Shown one piece after another: positions 38,690 to 50,067 of a DNA stretch of 64,000 nt. Source of the DNA: Xanthostigma xanthostigma (lineage: Eukaryota; Arthropoda; Insecta; Raphidioptera; Raphidiidae); assembly GCA_963575645.1 (NCBI GenBank), contig OY754473.1, positions 620,001 to 684,000 of the forward strand. Reading direction: 5' to 3'. The notes below the pieces were generated by a model. The model was not told the DNA's origin, ran no database searches, and saw only the letters and a program-made list of their open reading frames with translations. Both the position numbers and the translations under genes were made by a program. Each line of letters starts with the position of its first letter. Position 1 is the first letter of the stretch.

Positions 38690-39075
38690 CCGAATATTAA
38701 AACAAAAACAGATCATGATAAGTGGAATTTGAAGGTAGGTAATGAAGCTACAAAACATGGCCAGATATATGAAGCTTATGCTAGAAATAAATATTGTGTG
38801 ACAACTGAACACCAAATGTATAGACTTGGTTTGATTATTTTGCCTGCAGCACAGTGGTTTGTTTTTAGTTGTGATGGTTATGTGTATATGTCGCCGGGAT
38901 ATTGTCAAACCCGTGATATTATAATTTCACTTAGTGAAATTATAATAATCACGACTCTTTGTCAATCGTGATATTGTAATTTCACTAGTGAAATTACAAT
39001 ATCACTGATTTGACAATATCCCGGCGACATATATAACAAGAAAATTTTGATTGAAATTAAATGTCCTTGTAATAG
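38690..39075 (+). pseudogene. YqaJ-like nuclease fragment interrupted by a palindrome
   Basis: The plus-strand frame 38729-38900 reads NEATKHGQIYEAYARNKY, HQMYRLGLIILPAAQWFVFSCDGYV. After the palindromic insert the sequence KKILIEIKCPC continues at about 39033. The E-x-x-A-R..., (S/C)xDG and (L/I)EIKCP motifs are those of the YqaJ/lambda-exonuclease-like recombinase nuclease family (PD-(D/E)xK fold), multicopy in insect genomes. Upstream and downstream parts are lacking. The insert is at 38885-39032. Confidence 0.5.
38885..39032. mobile_element. 148-bp foldback insertion in the YqaJ-like gene
   Basis: Arms TATATGTCGCCGGGATATTG and its complement at the other end enclose internal palindromes built from AATTTCACTAGTGAAATT-type sequence. 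It sits exactly between two conserved pieces of the nuclease, so it is an insertion. Confidence 0.65.
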
Positions 39076-39637
39076 GTAAAAATTTGTCCGCAACTGACAC
39101 AGCACATTTAGATTATTTAGAAAATATTAACGTTCGTTATTATTGTCATCTTGAGAAAGTTGTTCCCCCATATCCAGGATTCTCTTTTGTGTTGATTTTG
39201 CCTTTTTTCTTGTATTTGTAGTTTTGAAGCTCTAAAACAATAGGGCACATATTATTATTATTTATGTTTGTTCAGTGTCCTAGTACTTGTTACGACCCCA
39301 GTGATCTGTCAGTGCTTTAACGTTTTCTCCTGTGACCTATCGCTGAGACCATTAGGGTTCTTTTGATCTGAATAACTAGGTGATGGTAGGAAAGGTTTCG
39401 ATGATAATAATTTAGAAATAAATTATTAAAATAAATCGATACATTTATTAACTAAATTGTGATCAAATAATCAACTAATAATAATAATAAAAAAAATTAG
39501 AAAAAAGAAAAACAATTCGAAGAATTGATTATTATATGTTTTATCATATTATTATTATTATAATGTTTGTTAAATATTAAATGTGGTTAGCTTAAAATAG
39601 TCTAATTTTGGACTTACCCTTTTATTACGTCAGTCAA
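39076..39637. other. No gene seen
   Basis: AT-rich, with ATT/AAT tracts near 39460-39570. Confidence 0.4.
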
Positions 39638-40080
39638 GTTAGCCCCGTCATTTTGTTTTTTGAAAAAAAAAAATGGTTGTGCCGTAATGTGCTCTCGGTG
39701 TGCTATTATGTGCCGCGAATAAAAACTTTTTATTCCAAAAATTGTGATTTTTACAGCTGAAATTCATTTTTCGAAAAAAAGTTAGCCCCGTCATTTTGCC
39801 TCTTTCAAAAAAAAAAAAATTGTGCCTTAATGTGCTCTACATGTGCTATTATGTGCCGTAAATAAAAATTTTTTATTTCAAAAATTTCGATTTTTACAAC
39901 TGAAATTCATTTTTCGAAAAAAAAATAGCCCCGTCATTTTGTCTATTTGAAATAAAAAAAATTGTACTATTTTGTTGTCTAGTTGTGCTGTCGTGTGCCG
40001 TATAGAAAAAAAAATAATTTTTATTTTTAAGGCCAAAAAAAATTTTTTTCCGAAAAAAAGTTAGCCCTGACATAAGTGGG
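39638..40080. repeat. 143-bp tandem repeats
   Basis: Units start GTTAGCCCCGTCATTTTG at 39638 and recur at 39781, 39924 and (diverged) 40060. Each carries TGTGCTATTATGTGCCG and ATTCATTTTTCGAAAAAA. A minisatellite with decreasing similarity to the right. Confidence 0.75.
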
Positions 40081-40417
40081 AGAGAGAAGTCCAGCGGTGA
40101 TAAGAGGGCCGGTAGTTAATAAAGGACAACGGCGCTTGTGTTACACGCGGACTAATACAAAACAGATCTATTAAATTGAATGTTAGCCGACAAGGTGAGA
40201 GCGTTGCGCCGGCCAGTACGCGAGAGAGAGAACGACTAGGCGACGTGTTAATTCATTGTATGGCGATAATTCGAGTTCAGTTGACGAGGTACAGGTTTCA
40301 AGTCAACATCGGCGTATTTAATACGGATTTTGAGACTTGATTTAGCATTGTATTCTGATTACTTTTATTTGGCGAATTTTCTGAGGCGATTTGTGGCTAG
40401 GTCTTGGTGGTTGTAAG

Positions 40418-41154
40418 TAGAGGTGGTACAAACTGTTATTTTTTAATAACAGTTCCGTTCCGTTCCTGTTCCGCTTACGGAACAGTTCCAAAAACCTGTT
40501 ACTTTTTAACAGTTCCAACGTTGGAACCTTGACATTCTCGGAATAGCTTGTAACATGCGACGTATAAAAATTTCAAATTATGAAATTTGTATTACTTGTA
40601 TTTTTTCGTGAATTAATTCTGTTATTCAAGTTTAATAATTTAAGGTACCTAATTATTTAAAAAAAAAAACAAATAAATTTGTTGACAGTATAATATTAAA
40701 AATATACTTTTACAGAATGTAAGTAACAGTTATTCTGCAGAATGCATATACTATGACAAAATCAAATAATATTATTTCACTACAGTTCAATATTATTTTG
40801 TTAATCTGGCGTATGTAATATAAAATGAATAAGCCGTCCAGTTTTGTCTGGAAATTTGCGACGCATGTTAATGTGATGGTGTGATACTAAAATCGACTTT
40901 ACGTACAATGTACGCTAGGCGTAAGTGACGAGCATAACTGTTGCAGTTTGCAACGTATAGGTACAATAAAATTGACAACGGGAACGGAGAATGAATTTAT
41001 TTTATGCAGAAGAACGCCCGTTATGTTATTCGGAACAGTCGAAGCATTGGAACAGCCCGGAACAGGTATTTTATTATACTGACAACTGTTCCAATCTGTT
41101 CCTCGTTCGAAACTGTTCCAAAATAACTGTTCCTAGTATTTTGTATCATCTCTA
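40418..41154. mobile_element. hAT-type MITE with 8-bp target duplication
   Basis: Flanked by GTTGTAAG at 40410-40417 and 41155-41162. The termini TAGAGGTGGTACAAA and, inverted, TAGAGATGATACAAA match each other. Internal subterminal copies of GGAACAGTT / AACTGTTCC are numerous. It is 737 bp with no transposase. Confidence 0.85.
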
Positions 41155-41162
41155 GTTGTAAG

Positions 41163-42312
41163 GTTCTAGCTTTCGTTGGTGAATAGGGCAGTCCTCCGTG
41201 AACCCCTTTTGTGAAGTAATTTCGGTTCCGTGAGCTGCGGTTCCAAATTACAGAATTATTTCCCCTTTTTGATTGTTGTCACTATTGTTACAGAGAATTT
41301 AACCGTGAACTAACAGGCCTGTTGGCACTCTGGATTTTAGTTTCACTTTTGTCGTTTAGGATTGGAGTATTCTGTAATTTGTTGTTGATCAGGATTAATT
41401 CTGGAATTACTCTGGAATTATTTGAAATTATCCTAGTTCAGGATTTGCGGGTTTTTAGTAACAACGTACGTCAATGCAAATTTTACGATTTATTAATGCT
41501 GATGTCGTCAACTCAAATGAATGATTACTTGGTTATTTTAATGCAAGCTCGATATTGTGTCAGAATTTGTGGGCCTAAAGTTATGATACTCCGTTCTAGC
41601 GAATTTTTATATTTTGAAGTATTGCAGTACAGGCGTGACGATTAACGTCGCGCACAGTTTTGGCGGTATTTTGAGTTAACTGTAATAGTTCGTTATTTTG
41701 AGTGAACTGCAATACTTCGATATTTTGTAAATATTTTGAGTGAACTGAAATAGTCCGATATTGTTGTAAATATTTAGAGTGAACTTCTCGGCTCACTATT
41801 TGGGACTTGAAAATTCTTGGCGATTGTTTTTTATTTCTTTATTGTAGATCCATTCTCTTCGAGTAGATTTTTGGTTGTGATCGTCCTTCTATGTTATTTT
41901 ATAGGTTGTGGCGTGGTTTTGGGCTGCGTGTTGTTGGGGGTTTTTTGGCTTTTAGTTTTAATTCTCTGTGTTGTCTACGTTGCACAATAGTCTAGGGGTG
42001 GACTCCCTAGACAACTCTTGTGTGGCCCTTTGTGTCCTGGCGCCCTTTCATCTCGGTCGGTAGGGCCCACACTATTGAATTTTATCAGCGCCGTGTGGCA
42101 ACACAGTTGTATTTATTTAATTTATTATTGTGGCGTCGTGTATTCTCGTTAATTTTAGTTAAACAATCGCCAATTTTATTTTGGTATTAAGTGGTCGGTG
42201 GTCGGATTTTTATTGCCCATTCTGGGCTTTTTCTCAACAAGGGGAACTCTCATTCTTTCGCGTCGTCCCACGCCCCTCGCGCCGTCTGAATTTTGGCTAG
42301 CCGCGGCCTCCT
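41163..42312. other. GC-richer non-coding region, possibly LTR/UTR
   Basis: Contains three to four imperfect repeats of GAGTGAACTGAAATA...GATATT near 41650-41790 and a GC-richer tail near 41980-42310. This could be a retrotransposon LTR or leader, but no matching partner or tRNA primer site was found. Confidence 0.3.
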
Positions 42313-42373
42313 CTAAGCAGTGTAAGAAGTGAGGTTACAATATATAGAAGACATCAAAATACAATTATTTACC

Positions 42374-42648
42374 TTATCATCCGCCAAGTCTCTTTTAACT
42401 TTTCGCTTGATTACGTCATATAGCAATTTTAATTGATATACACTTCTTTTCCCTGTTTCGGACATCGAATTGTATTGTTCCGTAATAATGGTCCACGCGG
42501 AGTTTTTTAATTTTGTGTTTGTTCCGTCCGTTTTTTTGTTTTCCACAATATCTTTGTATTCACTAATTATTTCTATTAAAGTTTGTTTCTCCCTTTCGCT
42601 ATAATTTTTTGATAGTATACGTTTTTTATCTTCGTTTGAGATTTTCAA
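42374..42648 (-). CDS. Myb/SANT-like DNA-binding domain exon
   Basis: The frame from the ATG at 42648 encodes SEREKQTLIEIISEYKDIVENKKTD, then KLKNSAWTIITEQYNSM and VYQLKLLYDVIKRKVKRD. This has the tryptophan and K/R pattern of the insect Myb/SANT-like domain (Myb_DNA-bind_5) found in transposon-related regulators. The exon ends ADDKG at a consensus donor (AAGGTAAATAA at 42373); reading on past the donor gives a spurious tail to 42313. Downstream exons were not found. It may be a host gene exon or part of a Harbinger-like element. Confidence 0.5.
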
Positions 42649-42981
42649 AACAACTAAATCCCACTGTTCTCTAAATCAAACCACGTGAAAACTTGAACTA
42701 ATGTTAAAAACATGGCCCACTACGCACCATTGATATATTTTCTTATGTAAGCAACGTCAAACGTCAAAATATTTAGGGATATTTCATATTATCTGATATC
42801 CACTGAACAATTTACAGTTTATAATAAGGACACAAATCTTAACGAGTCTATAGTTATTTATTTGACAGTTCTGCTACATGAATACCAACTTTCCTTGTTG
42901 GTTCAATAAAATTTAACGATTCTATAATTATTGAGAAATTTAACAAGTCTTTATGAATACGGCCATTACAGTTGTATTTAT

Positions 42982-43532
42982 TTATTTATTCCTCAAACAT
43001 GTTACAAATTTGTTCCAAATATTACAAATAAGGATTTTCTGCCCAACTTGGTGCCTGCCAGTGCTCTCATCAGACCAATACCTACAATTTTGTGAAGACA
43101 CGATGCCATTAGTTGTAAAAGTTGACTCATCTGTAAAAAATATTTTTTTATAAAAATATTTGTCGTTCAAATTTTTTTCTCCAGCCCGTAAACAAAACAG
43201 CAATCGTTGGCCATCGTCTCCAGTTTCTAATTTATGAACGAACGTGGGTTTGAATGGAATAATTTTATTTTCTTTGTTTGCTTGTGCGATTTACTTATTG
43301 ATAATTCTATAGACTGTTTTCTCAATGATAACTGATAATTAGTGTTCACGGATTTCAGCACCAAGAGTGTAGCAGCATCTTCGTGATCATGAACTAGCTT
43401 TTTTTTCTTCAAATTTTGGATACTTTCAGTTTCTGTAAACTTTTTCATTGACAGAAATTGCCACCGTTGGAAATCGCTCGTGAAACTTATTAATAATAAC
43501 ATATTAAGCATAAGATGCTTCCCCAAGTCCAT
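42982..43532 (-). pseudogene. IS630/mariner-like transposase, N-terminal part
   Basis: The ORF 43532-43227 starts with an ATG and contains MLNMLLLISFTSD, then HEDAATLLVLKSVNTNYQLSLRKQSIEL, a helix-turn-helix pair. A frameshift near 43220 leads to the ORF 43203-42982 with YKKIFFTDESTFTTNGIVSSQN and CRYWSDES, where the Asp of FTDES is the first catalytic residue of the DDE_3 domain. The remaining two acidic residues are absent because the sequence ends near 42985. Truncated and frameshifted. Confidence 0.6.
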
Positions 43533-43550
43533 AACATTGTATTAGGTGAA

Positions 43551-44887
43551 CGCGCTGTTCGAGAGTCGAGAGTCAACATTTTTAATACAAAACAAGTAGA
43601 AATAAATGAACAAGTTATTTGCAACTTACTGAGATAAGTAATCAATTTAGAACAAATACTTCAAAGTTTTGACGTGTATCTAAGATAATGACAGTAAATT
43701 GTTTTCTTTACTACGACGCGATTGTTTTTCAAACAAAATAAAACAAAAGCGGATTTTATCAAAGTAGGCCGATCATTCTGAAAATTTGCATAACGCGATA
43801 ATTTTTAATTGTGAACAACTTTTCTTAGTGACACTTTTGCGTACTATGAACGGAAAAGGTACTTTGCCTGAAAGGAAAAGAAGTTTTGCTCAACTGTAAA
43901 GGCTTACTTGATTAAAAAAATCGAAAGTAAACTAAAAATAAGTTTCAGACCAAGCAAGGCGGAATCCCAAAATATGAAATTCCAATTCGAAAATTTTTGG
44001 TCAATCTCACCTATTGTGAACTCAATCCGGGGACACACTGCAATTTGTATGGGAGTTGTCATATTGAAGAATTATGAAAAATATTTTGATTGATTAGCAA
44101 TGCCAGTAATGTATTTCACTATATTCAACTATAAATGATATTTCTTTATTACTTTCAATTTTGTTAATTTAAATTTGGATCGTATCATATTTTTCTTCAG
44201 ATATTTATTTGTAAAAATAACAATCTTTTGAAATGATAGCTTCGATCACATAATTAACAATTATTTTCCGTTTTAACGTCCGTAATATTTATTTTAAATA
44301 ATTATGAATAATGGAATTTTTATTAATAATAATAATAATAATAATATTTTCTTTATTCAATATTGCCAGTACAGCGTAGATTGCGTCATAAAACGTTTCG
44401 TCAGTAATTCTGACTTTTTCAAAGCTCTGTAAGCAATGGAGATTACATAATTATTATTTGCTAGACAAATTTAAATAAAAATCATAAAAAATATACATTA
44501 CCAAAAACAATTTTTAATATTAGTAAATAAAGTTTAAAATAAAATTGTAGGTATTTATTTTCAGCTTTAGAAAAACCTTCTTAATTTTTTATTATGTCAA
44601 ATTTAAAAAATTAAAAACAATACTTGGTTATTTACAATGAATTTTAATTTTTAGTATTTTGATAACCTAGAAGACTTAAATTATTTTTAAGGAGCCAAAT
44701 TTTAGACTAATAATATTGTTTAATTTTGTGTGATTTTGTCTTTGTAAAGATTTAATAATAAATTATTATAGTCTTTGAGTAACGGTCCGAAAATTAACTG
44801 TATCATGTAGGATTTGGATCATTTCACCGGATCTTCCACATCTCAAACAATGATTAAACTGTCTATTGCGCTGTATTCCGACTTTAT
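43551..44887. other. AT-rich spacer
   Basis: Contains an (AAT)n tract at about 44320-44345, followed by the minus-strand copy of the recurring hairpin at 44392-44423. The plus-strand ORF 43908-44093 is not recognised. Confidence 0.4.
44392..44423 (-). ncRNA. Recurring hairpin motif, copy 2
   Basis: The minus strand reads CTTTGAAAAAGTC, a nine-base loop, then GACGAAACGTT. It matches 3487-3519 and 45859-45890 in layout. See findings. Confidence 0.35.
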
Positions 44888-45450
44888 TCACTGCGACGAT
44901 GTACTTGACTCGCATACTGTCTTATTCATTGATGTCGATCGTTTTCCTATTTGTTCGTGAGCCTGACATATCTCAATGATTTCAACCAGAGTTCGTTCTT
45001 TTTCAAGAAACTTTTTCTTTAAGTCTACTGGTGCCCAGCTATCGATAATTTTGTCTTTCATATTTATTTCTGCGGCTTCTTTTTCAGTTCTACAAAATAA
45101 ACAACGTTTCGCGTGTTGTCTAATTTTTAATAATAATTTGTTGAAATTTTCTCCTTCTTCTTGCCTTATATTTCTAAACACGTGTCCTTCAAATGTAGAA
45201 TTCTGTTTAGGAGAGAAGTATTCGGACAACGTATCAACAAGTGTTTTGAAAACATCGTTTTTTTCTTCATCATTAAATGGTTCTAGTGCTTCAGGTAAAC
45301 TATAGGCCACCTTTTCTGTAACTGTGTGCCACTTAAGTGTAAAAGCTTGTTCTTTTTCTTTACAACATCCGTGATATTTTCTGACGCAAGATACAGTTCT
45401 AACGATCTAAGCCATTTTTCCCAAATCTCCTCTAATCAGTGCTTTATCAA
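44888..45450 (-). pseudogene. Ty3/gypsy Gag, capsid-like region
   Basis: The ORF 45310-44888 continues upstream in frame-shifted pieces to about 45450 (LELYLASENITDVVKKK). The core VAYSLPEAL, FKTLVDTLSEYFSPKQNSTFEGHVF, then IRQEEGENFNKLLLKIRQHAKRC and DKIIDSW...LEKERTLVEIIEICQAHE is the insect gypsy-type Gag seen with retropepsin Pol. Nucleocapsid and Pol are not downstream. It is a 3'-truncated remnant of a different gypsy lineage from the 36499 fragment. Confidence 0.65.
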
Positions 45451-46099
45451 TGGTGTCGCACAGGAATGGCCTGATCCCAGTATCTGCCATACTTCTGTAC
45501 AAGAAAAAAAAAAGATGTATCTTTTAAGTTGAAGATGTGTTAACAAATAAGATATTAGATGCAATAGTTAAAAAAATGTTTAAATCTATGAATTTAACTT
45601 AATTTTCAAATGCAGAAAAAAAGTAAAAAATCGTTAGTGTATATGGTACTTTATAATCGTTTTTTTTTTTAATGGAGGCATGCGCGTGTGCCATGAAATG
45701 TAACATTACTTACATATAGAACGAACGCTCGAACGAAACGAAAATAAAAGTGACATGTGCTCATGAAATTAAAAATAAAAACATCTTTGTAAATTAACAC
45801 ATTAACACTTGATGGCTTTTCCAAAAATTAACTTTAGTGTAAAATAGTATTTTAGCGCCTTGAAAAAGACTGGATCTAAGTCAAAACGTTGGCAAATAAA
45901 ATGTATTAAATAATAAATACACTGAATTATAAGTCTATTGTTCCCAAGATTTTTTTTTTTCAATTAAAATTTATAGGCAGATTACTCAAGCATTACTTAT
46001 ATATATTTTGTTTCTGTTGTTTTTGGCTCCTGGTCTTTTCTATATGTGAAATTGTGAATGCATTCGTATTTTAACAAAAAAACTTGATTCTGTCACTTG
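45451..46099. other. AT-rich spacer with hairpin motif
   Basis: No gene recognised; the third copy of the recurring hairpin is at 45859-45890 on the plus strand. Confidence 0.4.
45859..45890 (+). ncRNA. Recurring hairpin motif, copy 3
   Basis: CTTGAAAAAGAC, loop, GTCAAAACGTT. The stem bases are swapped (GAC...GTC) relative to the other two copies (GTC...GAC), so pairing is conserved while the sequence changes. Confidence 0.35.
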
Positions 46100-46375
46100 C
46101 TGTTGTCAGCCATTTTCTTTCTTAAGAAATTGAAGGCGCTACTATACTATGATGATTTGCATAATTACGCCACTCAAAATGGCAATAAACTGGTAATTCC
46201 GAAGCACAATAGGGTTAAATATTGCAATTCTCTGAAATATAACTTTATCAATTTATACAATGGGCTACCTCAAAATCTCAAAGATATTGACAACATTAAT
46301 TAATTTAAATATGAAACTAAGCAATTCTTATTAGGAAAAGTTTTTTATTCTCTACAGGAATATTTAAATTGTTAA
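46100..46375 (+). pseudogene. LINE reverse transcriptase C-terminal tail
   Basis: About 80 codons: YDDLHNYATQNGNKLVIPKHN, YNFINLYNGLPQNLKDIDNIN and, after one stop, a KQFLL-like end. This is the conserved tail of CR1/Jockey-clade ORF2 proteins found after the thumb domain. The rest of ORF2 is missing, consistent with 5' truncation on insertion. Confidence 0.6.
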
Positions 46376-46591
46376 TTTATTTTAATCTGACTGATAATTA
46401 ATATGTACCTACTTTTGTATATAAACACATTATCAAAAAAAATATGTTATGTTACTATTTAGTAAATTGTTTAATTCAAAAATAAAATATTAAAAGGTAG
46501 ATTAGTAGTAGCTCCAGGCCATATAATAAAATTTCATATTCCGTTCAGTAAAAATTGCATTAAACTAATTTAATAAATAGACCTATATACA

Positions 46592-47350
46592 GGGTGTCCC
46601 ATTAAGAATGGGACATAGAACAACCGCAGATTCTCCAATTCAAAATAAAACGATTAAGCGAAATATGCTTAGATAAAATGTTACTCGCTCTACCAGTGGC
46701 GTACGGCAGGAGTAAGTAATGCTTGTACCCCTTCTAAATGTTACGCCGCTGTCTAAATGTTGACTATAATTTTAATTTTTTTGATATTTTCTAAGTCAAT
46801 AATGTACATTTGTTAGTTTGTTGTAAAGTCATTGGTTTTCGAGATATTCGCAGTTAAAGATAGATAGACATGTACTTTTTATTTGTATTATTAATTATAT
46901 TCATTTTTACAATTTTGTCTTAAAAAAACTGCGAATATCTCGAAAACCAATGACTTTACAACAAACTAACAAGTGTACATTATTGACTTAGAAAATATCA
47001 AAAAAATTAAAATTATAGTCAAAATTAAAATTTAGACAGCGGCGTAACATTTAGAAGGGGTACAAGCATTACTTACTCCTGCCGTACGTCACTGGTAGAG
47101 CGTACTGAACTAATTTTTTTATTGTTAGGTGCATTTTATGATATTTAACAAGTGTGCCGATTTGAGTAAAATTATACGGTGTATTAAAAAAATTATGGAC
47201 ATTAATAATTTTTCAGTTTTCAACTTCAACACCCCGTATTTCGGAAACGAGTAACATTTTATCTAAGCATATTTCGCTTAATCGTTTTTATTTTGAATTG
47301 GAGAATCTGCGGTTGTTCTATGTCCCATTCTTAATGGGACAGCCTGTATT
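46592..47350. mobile_element. Long foldback element 1
   Basis: ACAGGGTGTCCCATTAAGAA at the left end is matched by its complement TTCTTAATGGGACA(G)CCTGT at the right. The arms of about 330-370 bp pair almost throughout (for example AATCTGCGGTTG / CAACCGCAGATT) around a centre near 46900. No ORF. Confidence 0.85.
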
Positions 47351-47667
47351 TTATGCATATAGGTATTTTTTTGTAATTAATGCTTAATGTAGAAATCATT
47401 AGAAATCGTCAAAAAATGACGTCAATTTGTTATGAATAACTAAATGAAAAATACAAAAAAAAATTTTGAATCCATTTATTTTATTTTTTTACATCGGCCG
47501 TTTATACATATCATCATTTTCAGATTTATATTATTTAATTACAATTTATTTACTTGATAATTTACATATTAATTTTGCTTACCTCAATGGATAGAATTTG
47601 CCGAATCCCCGATCTAGAAACCTGAAATTTTAATTACAATTTATTTAACATGAAACTTAATTTATAC

Positions 47668-48146
47668 AGGGTGAGTTTTAAGTTGATGCTTTTCTTTTTA
47701 CAGCGTGTAAAAATCAAATAGACTAGCAAATATTTCAAATAGTTTTTTTATCAAAACTCAAAAATAAGAGAGAAACAGCCTTTCGAAGTTTAAATAAATT
47801 TTATTAAATTTTCTTTAATTTTGAGGTCGGTCCTGGGGTTATATTATGTCACTATGGAAATATGTTATTATTATCAAAAATAATTGAGGCACACACAATT
47901 CTCTCAAAAACAGAACAATACACATACTTGATAATAACAACTTATTTCCATAGTGACATAATTTATAACCCCAGGACCGACCTCAAAATTAAAGAAAATT
48001 TAATAAAATTTATTTAAACTTCGAAAGGCTGTTTCTCTCTTATTTTTGAGTTTTGATAAAAAAACTATTTGAAATATTTGCTCGTCTATTTGATTTTTAC
48101 ACGCTGTAAAAAAGAAAGCATCAACTTAAAACTCACCCTGTATATT
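47668..48146. mobile_element. Long foldback element 2
   Basis: The TACAGGGTGAGTTTTAAGTT terminus is repeated inverted at the right end. Arms of about 210 bp flank a centre near 47905. The terminal TACAGGGTG is shared with foldback element 1, so they are probably related families. Confidence 0.85.
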
Positions 48147-48147
48147 A

Positions 48148-48460
48148 ATTTCTTACCTCACTGGAGAGACTTCTCTATAACCGCAGTTATTCAATTTTAA
48201 CGTCAGTATAACCACTTGATTACTCGCGTAGTATATTATAGTATAGAGCGTAAATGTATACTTTAGTCCTCTATTTGGGATAGAAGAAAAATTACTCAAC
48301 GCTTAGTAATTTATACATATTATATACCATTAATTCTTTTGCGTACGATAAAAATTTCAAAATAGATAGTAAATTTTAATAATTTTAATAATGCTCTCGC
48401 ATGATGTGAAAAAATCAATTACCAATGCTATAAATATTAGAATGATAGTTTGATAGTTGT
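48148..48460. other. No gene seen
   Basis: AT-rich sequence between foldback 2 and the tRNA-like segment. Confidence 0.35.
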
Positions 48461-48462
48461 GT

Positions 48463-48556
48463 CACTTTGGTGTAATGTAACACAGTTCGCCGCGAGAGTG
48501 GAAAGATTCGGGGTTCGTATCCCGACGGTGACATTGTTTGAAAAAAAAAAATAAAA
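48463..48556 (+). repeat. tRNA-like segment with A-rich tail (SINE-like)
   Basis: A 72-base core has acceptor-like ends (GTCACT / GGTGAC), a D-arm-like GTGTAATGTAACAC stem and a T-arm TCGGGGTTCGTATCCCGA. The anticodon arm does not fold well and the T loop is one base too long. An A-rich run follows. Confidence 0.35.
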
Positions 48557-48954
48557 CTAATTTTTCTATGTTGATAGCATTGTAACAATGGGTGTTTCTT
48601 AACAATTGTAGCAAACAGTAGCTACTCTATAAACAATATATTATAATAATTACTAACTGTAACTAAACTTATCTAAATATTATTATTATTAATAAAAAGC
48701 TTGCAAATAGAAAAATACAAAAAACAGATAAAAAATCTATTAATAAATCAGTGTATTTATTCAATAGAAGAATTTTTGGAAAATGACATCATAGAGTAGT
48801 CTTTTAGTTCACATGTTTGAATACAATGTTGTTACTGTTTTAACTGCAAATTTCTATTTACAAATTATTAATTTTCCATACACAAGCAATATTATATGTC
48901 TTCAAGCATAATATACTTCCTTGGTCATGAACAAAGTCTGCAATCGAAAACGTT

Positions 48955-49225
48955 CTTGTTTTGCATATAAGAGACTAGAACGCAAAGTGAGAGGATAAGT
49001 CTTCCAGTGTACTTCATACATGGCTTAACTGACACTAACAAATTTGCACTAGCAAAAAATGTAAATTTTTACTTCAAACAAGTTTTGGGTATTTTTTTGT
49101 GTAAACACCAAAGGACAAACAGATATATCAGTGAAATTTATGAGTCTAATTTTCTGCACAGTCAGAAGTATTGTTTTAATTTTTTAATGATTACGAGAGA
49201 AGTTAATTTCGAGACTGCATACAAA
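48955..49225 (+). pseudogene. 'A' exon, plus-strand copy with promoter
   Basis: TATA-like GCATATAAGAGAC lies at 48962-48974. Coding similarity to the 4446 copy runs from about 49019; the central FIN...VSVSS part is deleted. Retained motifs are KNVNFYFKQVLGIF, YISEIYESNFLHSQKYCFNF and REVNFETAYK. The exon ends ACATACAAA at the donor-like GTAAATATAA at 49226, the same site as in the minus-strand relatives. The intron downstream is expanded to about 2 kb by insertions before the acceptor at 51235. Confidence 0.5.
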
Positions 49226-49513
49226 GTAAATATAATATATATTTTTTTATGTAAACATTATATTATATTAATCTCACATACACACACGTTGTGGTGCTTT
49301 TTTTTAATTTACAGTACCTAAATAGAATTAAGTATCTACTATATATGTGTTCTACAGATTAAAGCAGGTATTATCAAAAAACCAACTATTGCAATTAGGT
49401 ATATTACGGTTTATTCCATAGCATAGCAGTGTATGCCGTTATTGGTTGGGGAGGATTACATAAAACAGCACTAGAACCATTGAAACGTTTACAAAGCAGA
49501 ATAATCAAAAAAA

Positions 49514-50002
49514 CTTTTTAACAAAAAAATTAAACCGCCGAAAAACTGAAAAGCAAAAAATAATAAATCTTTTTATTTAACTAAGTTCTATTTAAGTAGT
49601 TGAACGTATGTGACAGTCTAGTATATCTAAGTAATTTTGAGTCGGCGTCAACAATCCTTCGCCGGAAATCTCTGAGAGTTCACGAAGTTAATGTCAGCGA
49701 CAGAGCAACCCGAACGGGCACACACTGAGGGCACACGTCTTTGCGAGTGGTCGTGTGGAGAGCGCATGTTTAGAATGTTAATGTTTATCGCTGGAGATTT
49801 CACGTATCATTGTTAATTTGATTTGGTTATTTCTTTTAGTGATCTTTGTTCATTGATTGTTTGACGCCGACTCAAAATTACTTAGATATACTAGACTGTC
49901 ACATACGTTCAACTACTTAAATAGAACTTAGTTAAATAAAAAGATTTATTATTTTTTGCTTTTCAGTTTTTCGGCGGTTTAATTTTTTTGTTAAAAAGTT
50001 TT
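49514..50002. mobile_element. Long foldback element 3, inside an intron
   Basis: Arms beginning AACAAAAAAATTAAACCGCC and its complement pair over about 120 bp near the ends (TACTAGACTGTCACATACG / inverted), with a unique centre near 49640-49860. It lies between the A donor and the OB-like acceptor. Confidence 0.8.
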
Positions 50003-50067
50003 TATTTTATAATTTTTTGTGGCTATATAATTTATAATTGTAATACACAACTCAGCATGAAAATCTG

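Noticed and set aside
48463-48534. Functional tRNA gene
   Set aside because: The anticodon stem does not pair and the T loop has an extra base; an A-rich tail follows, which fits a SINE better.
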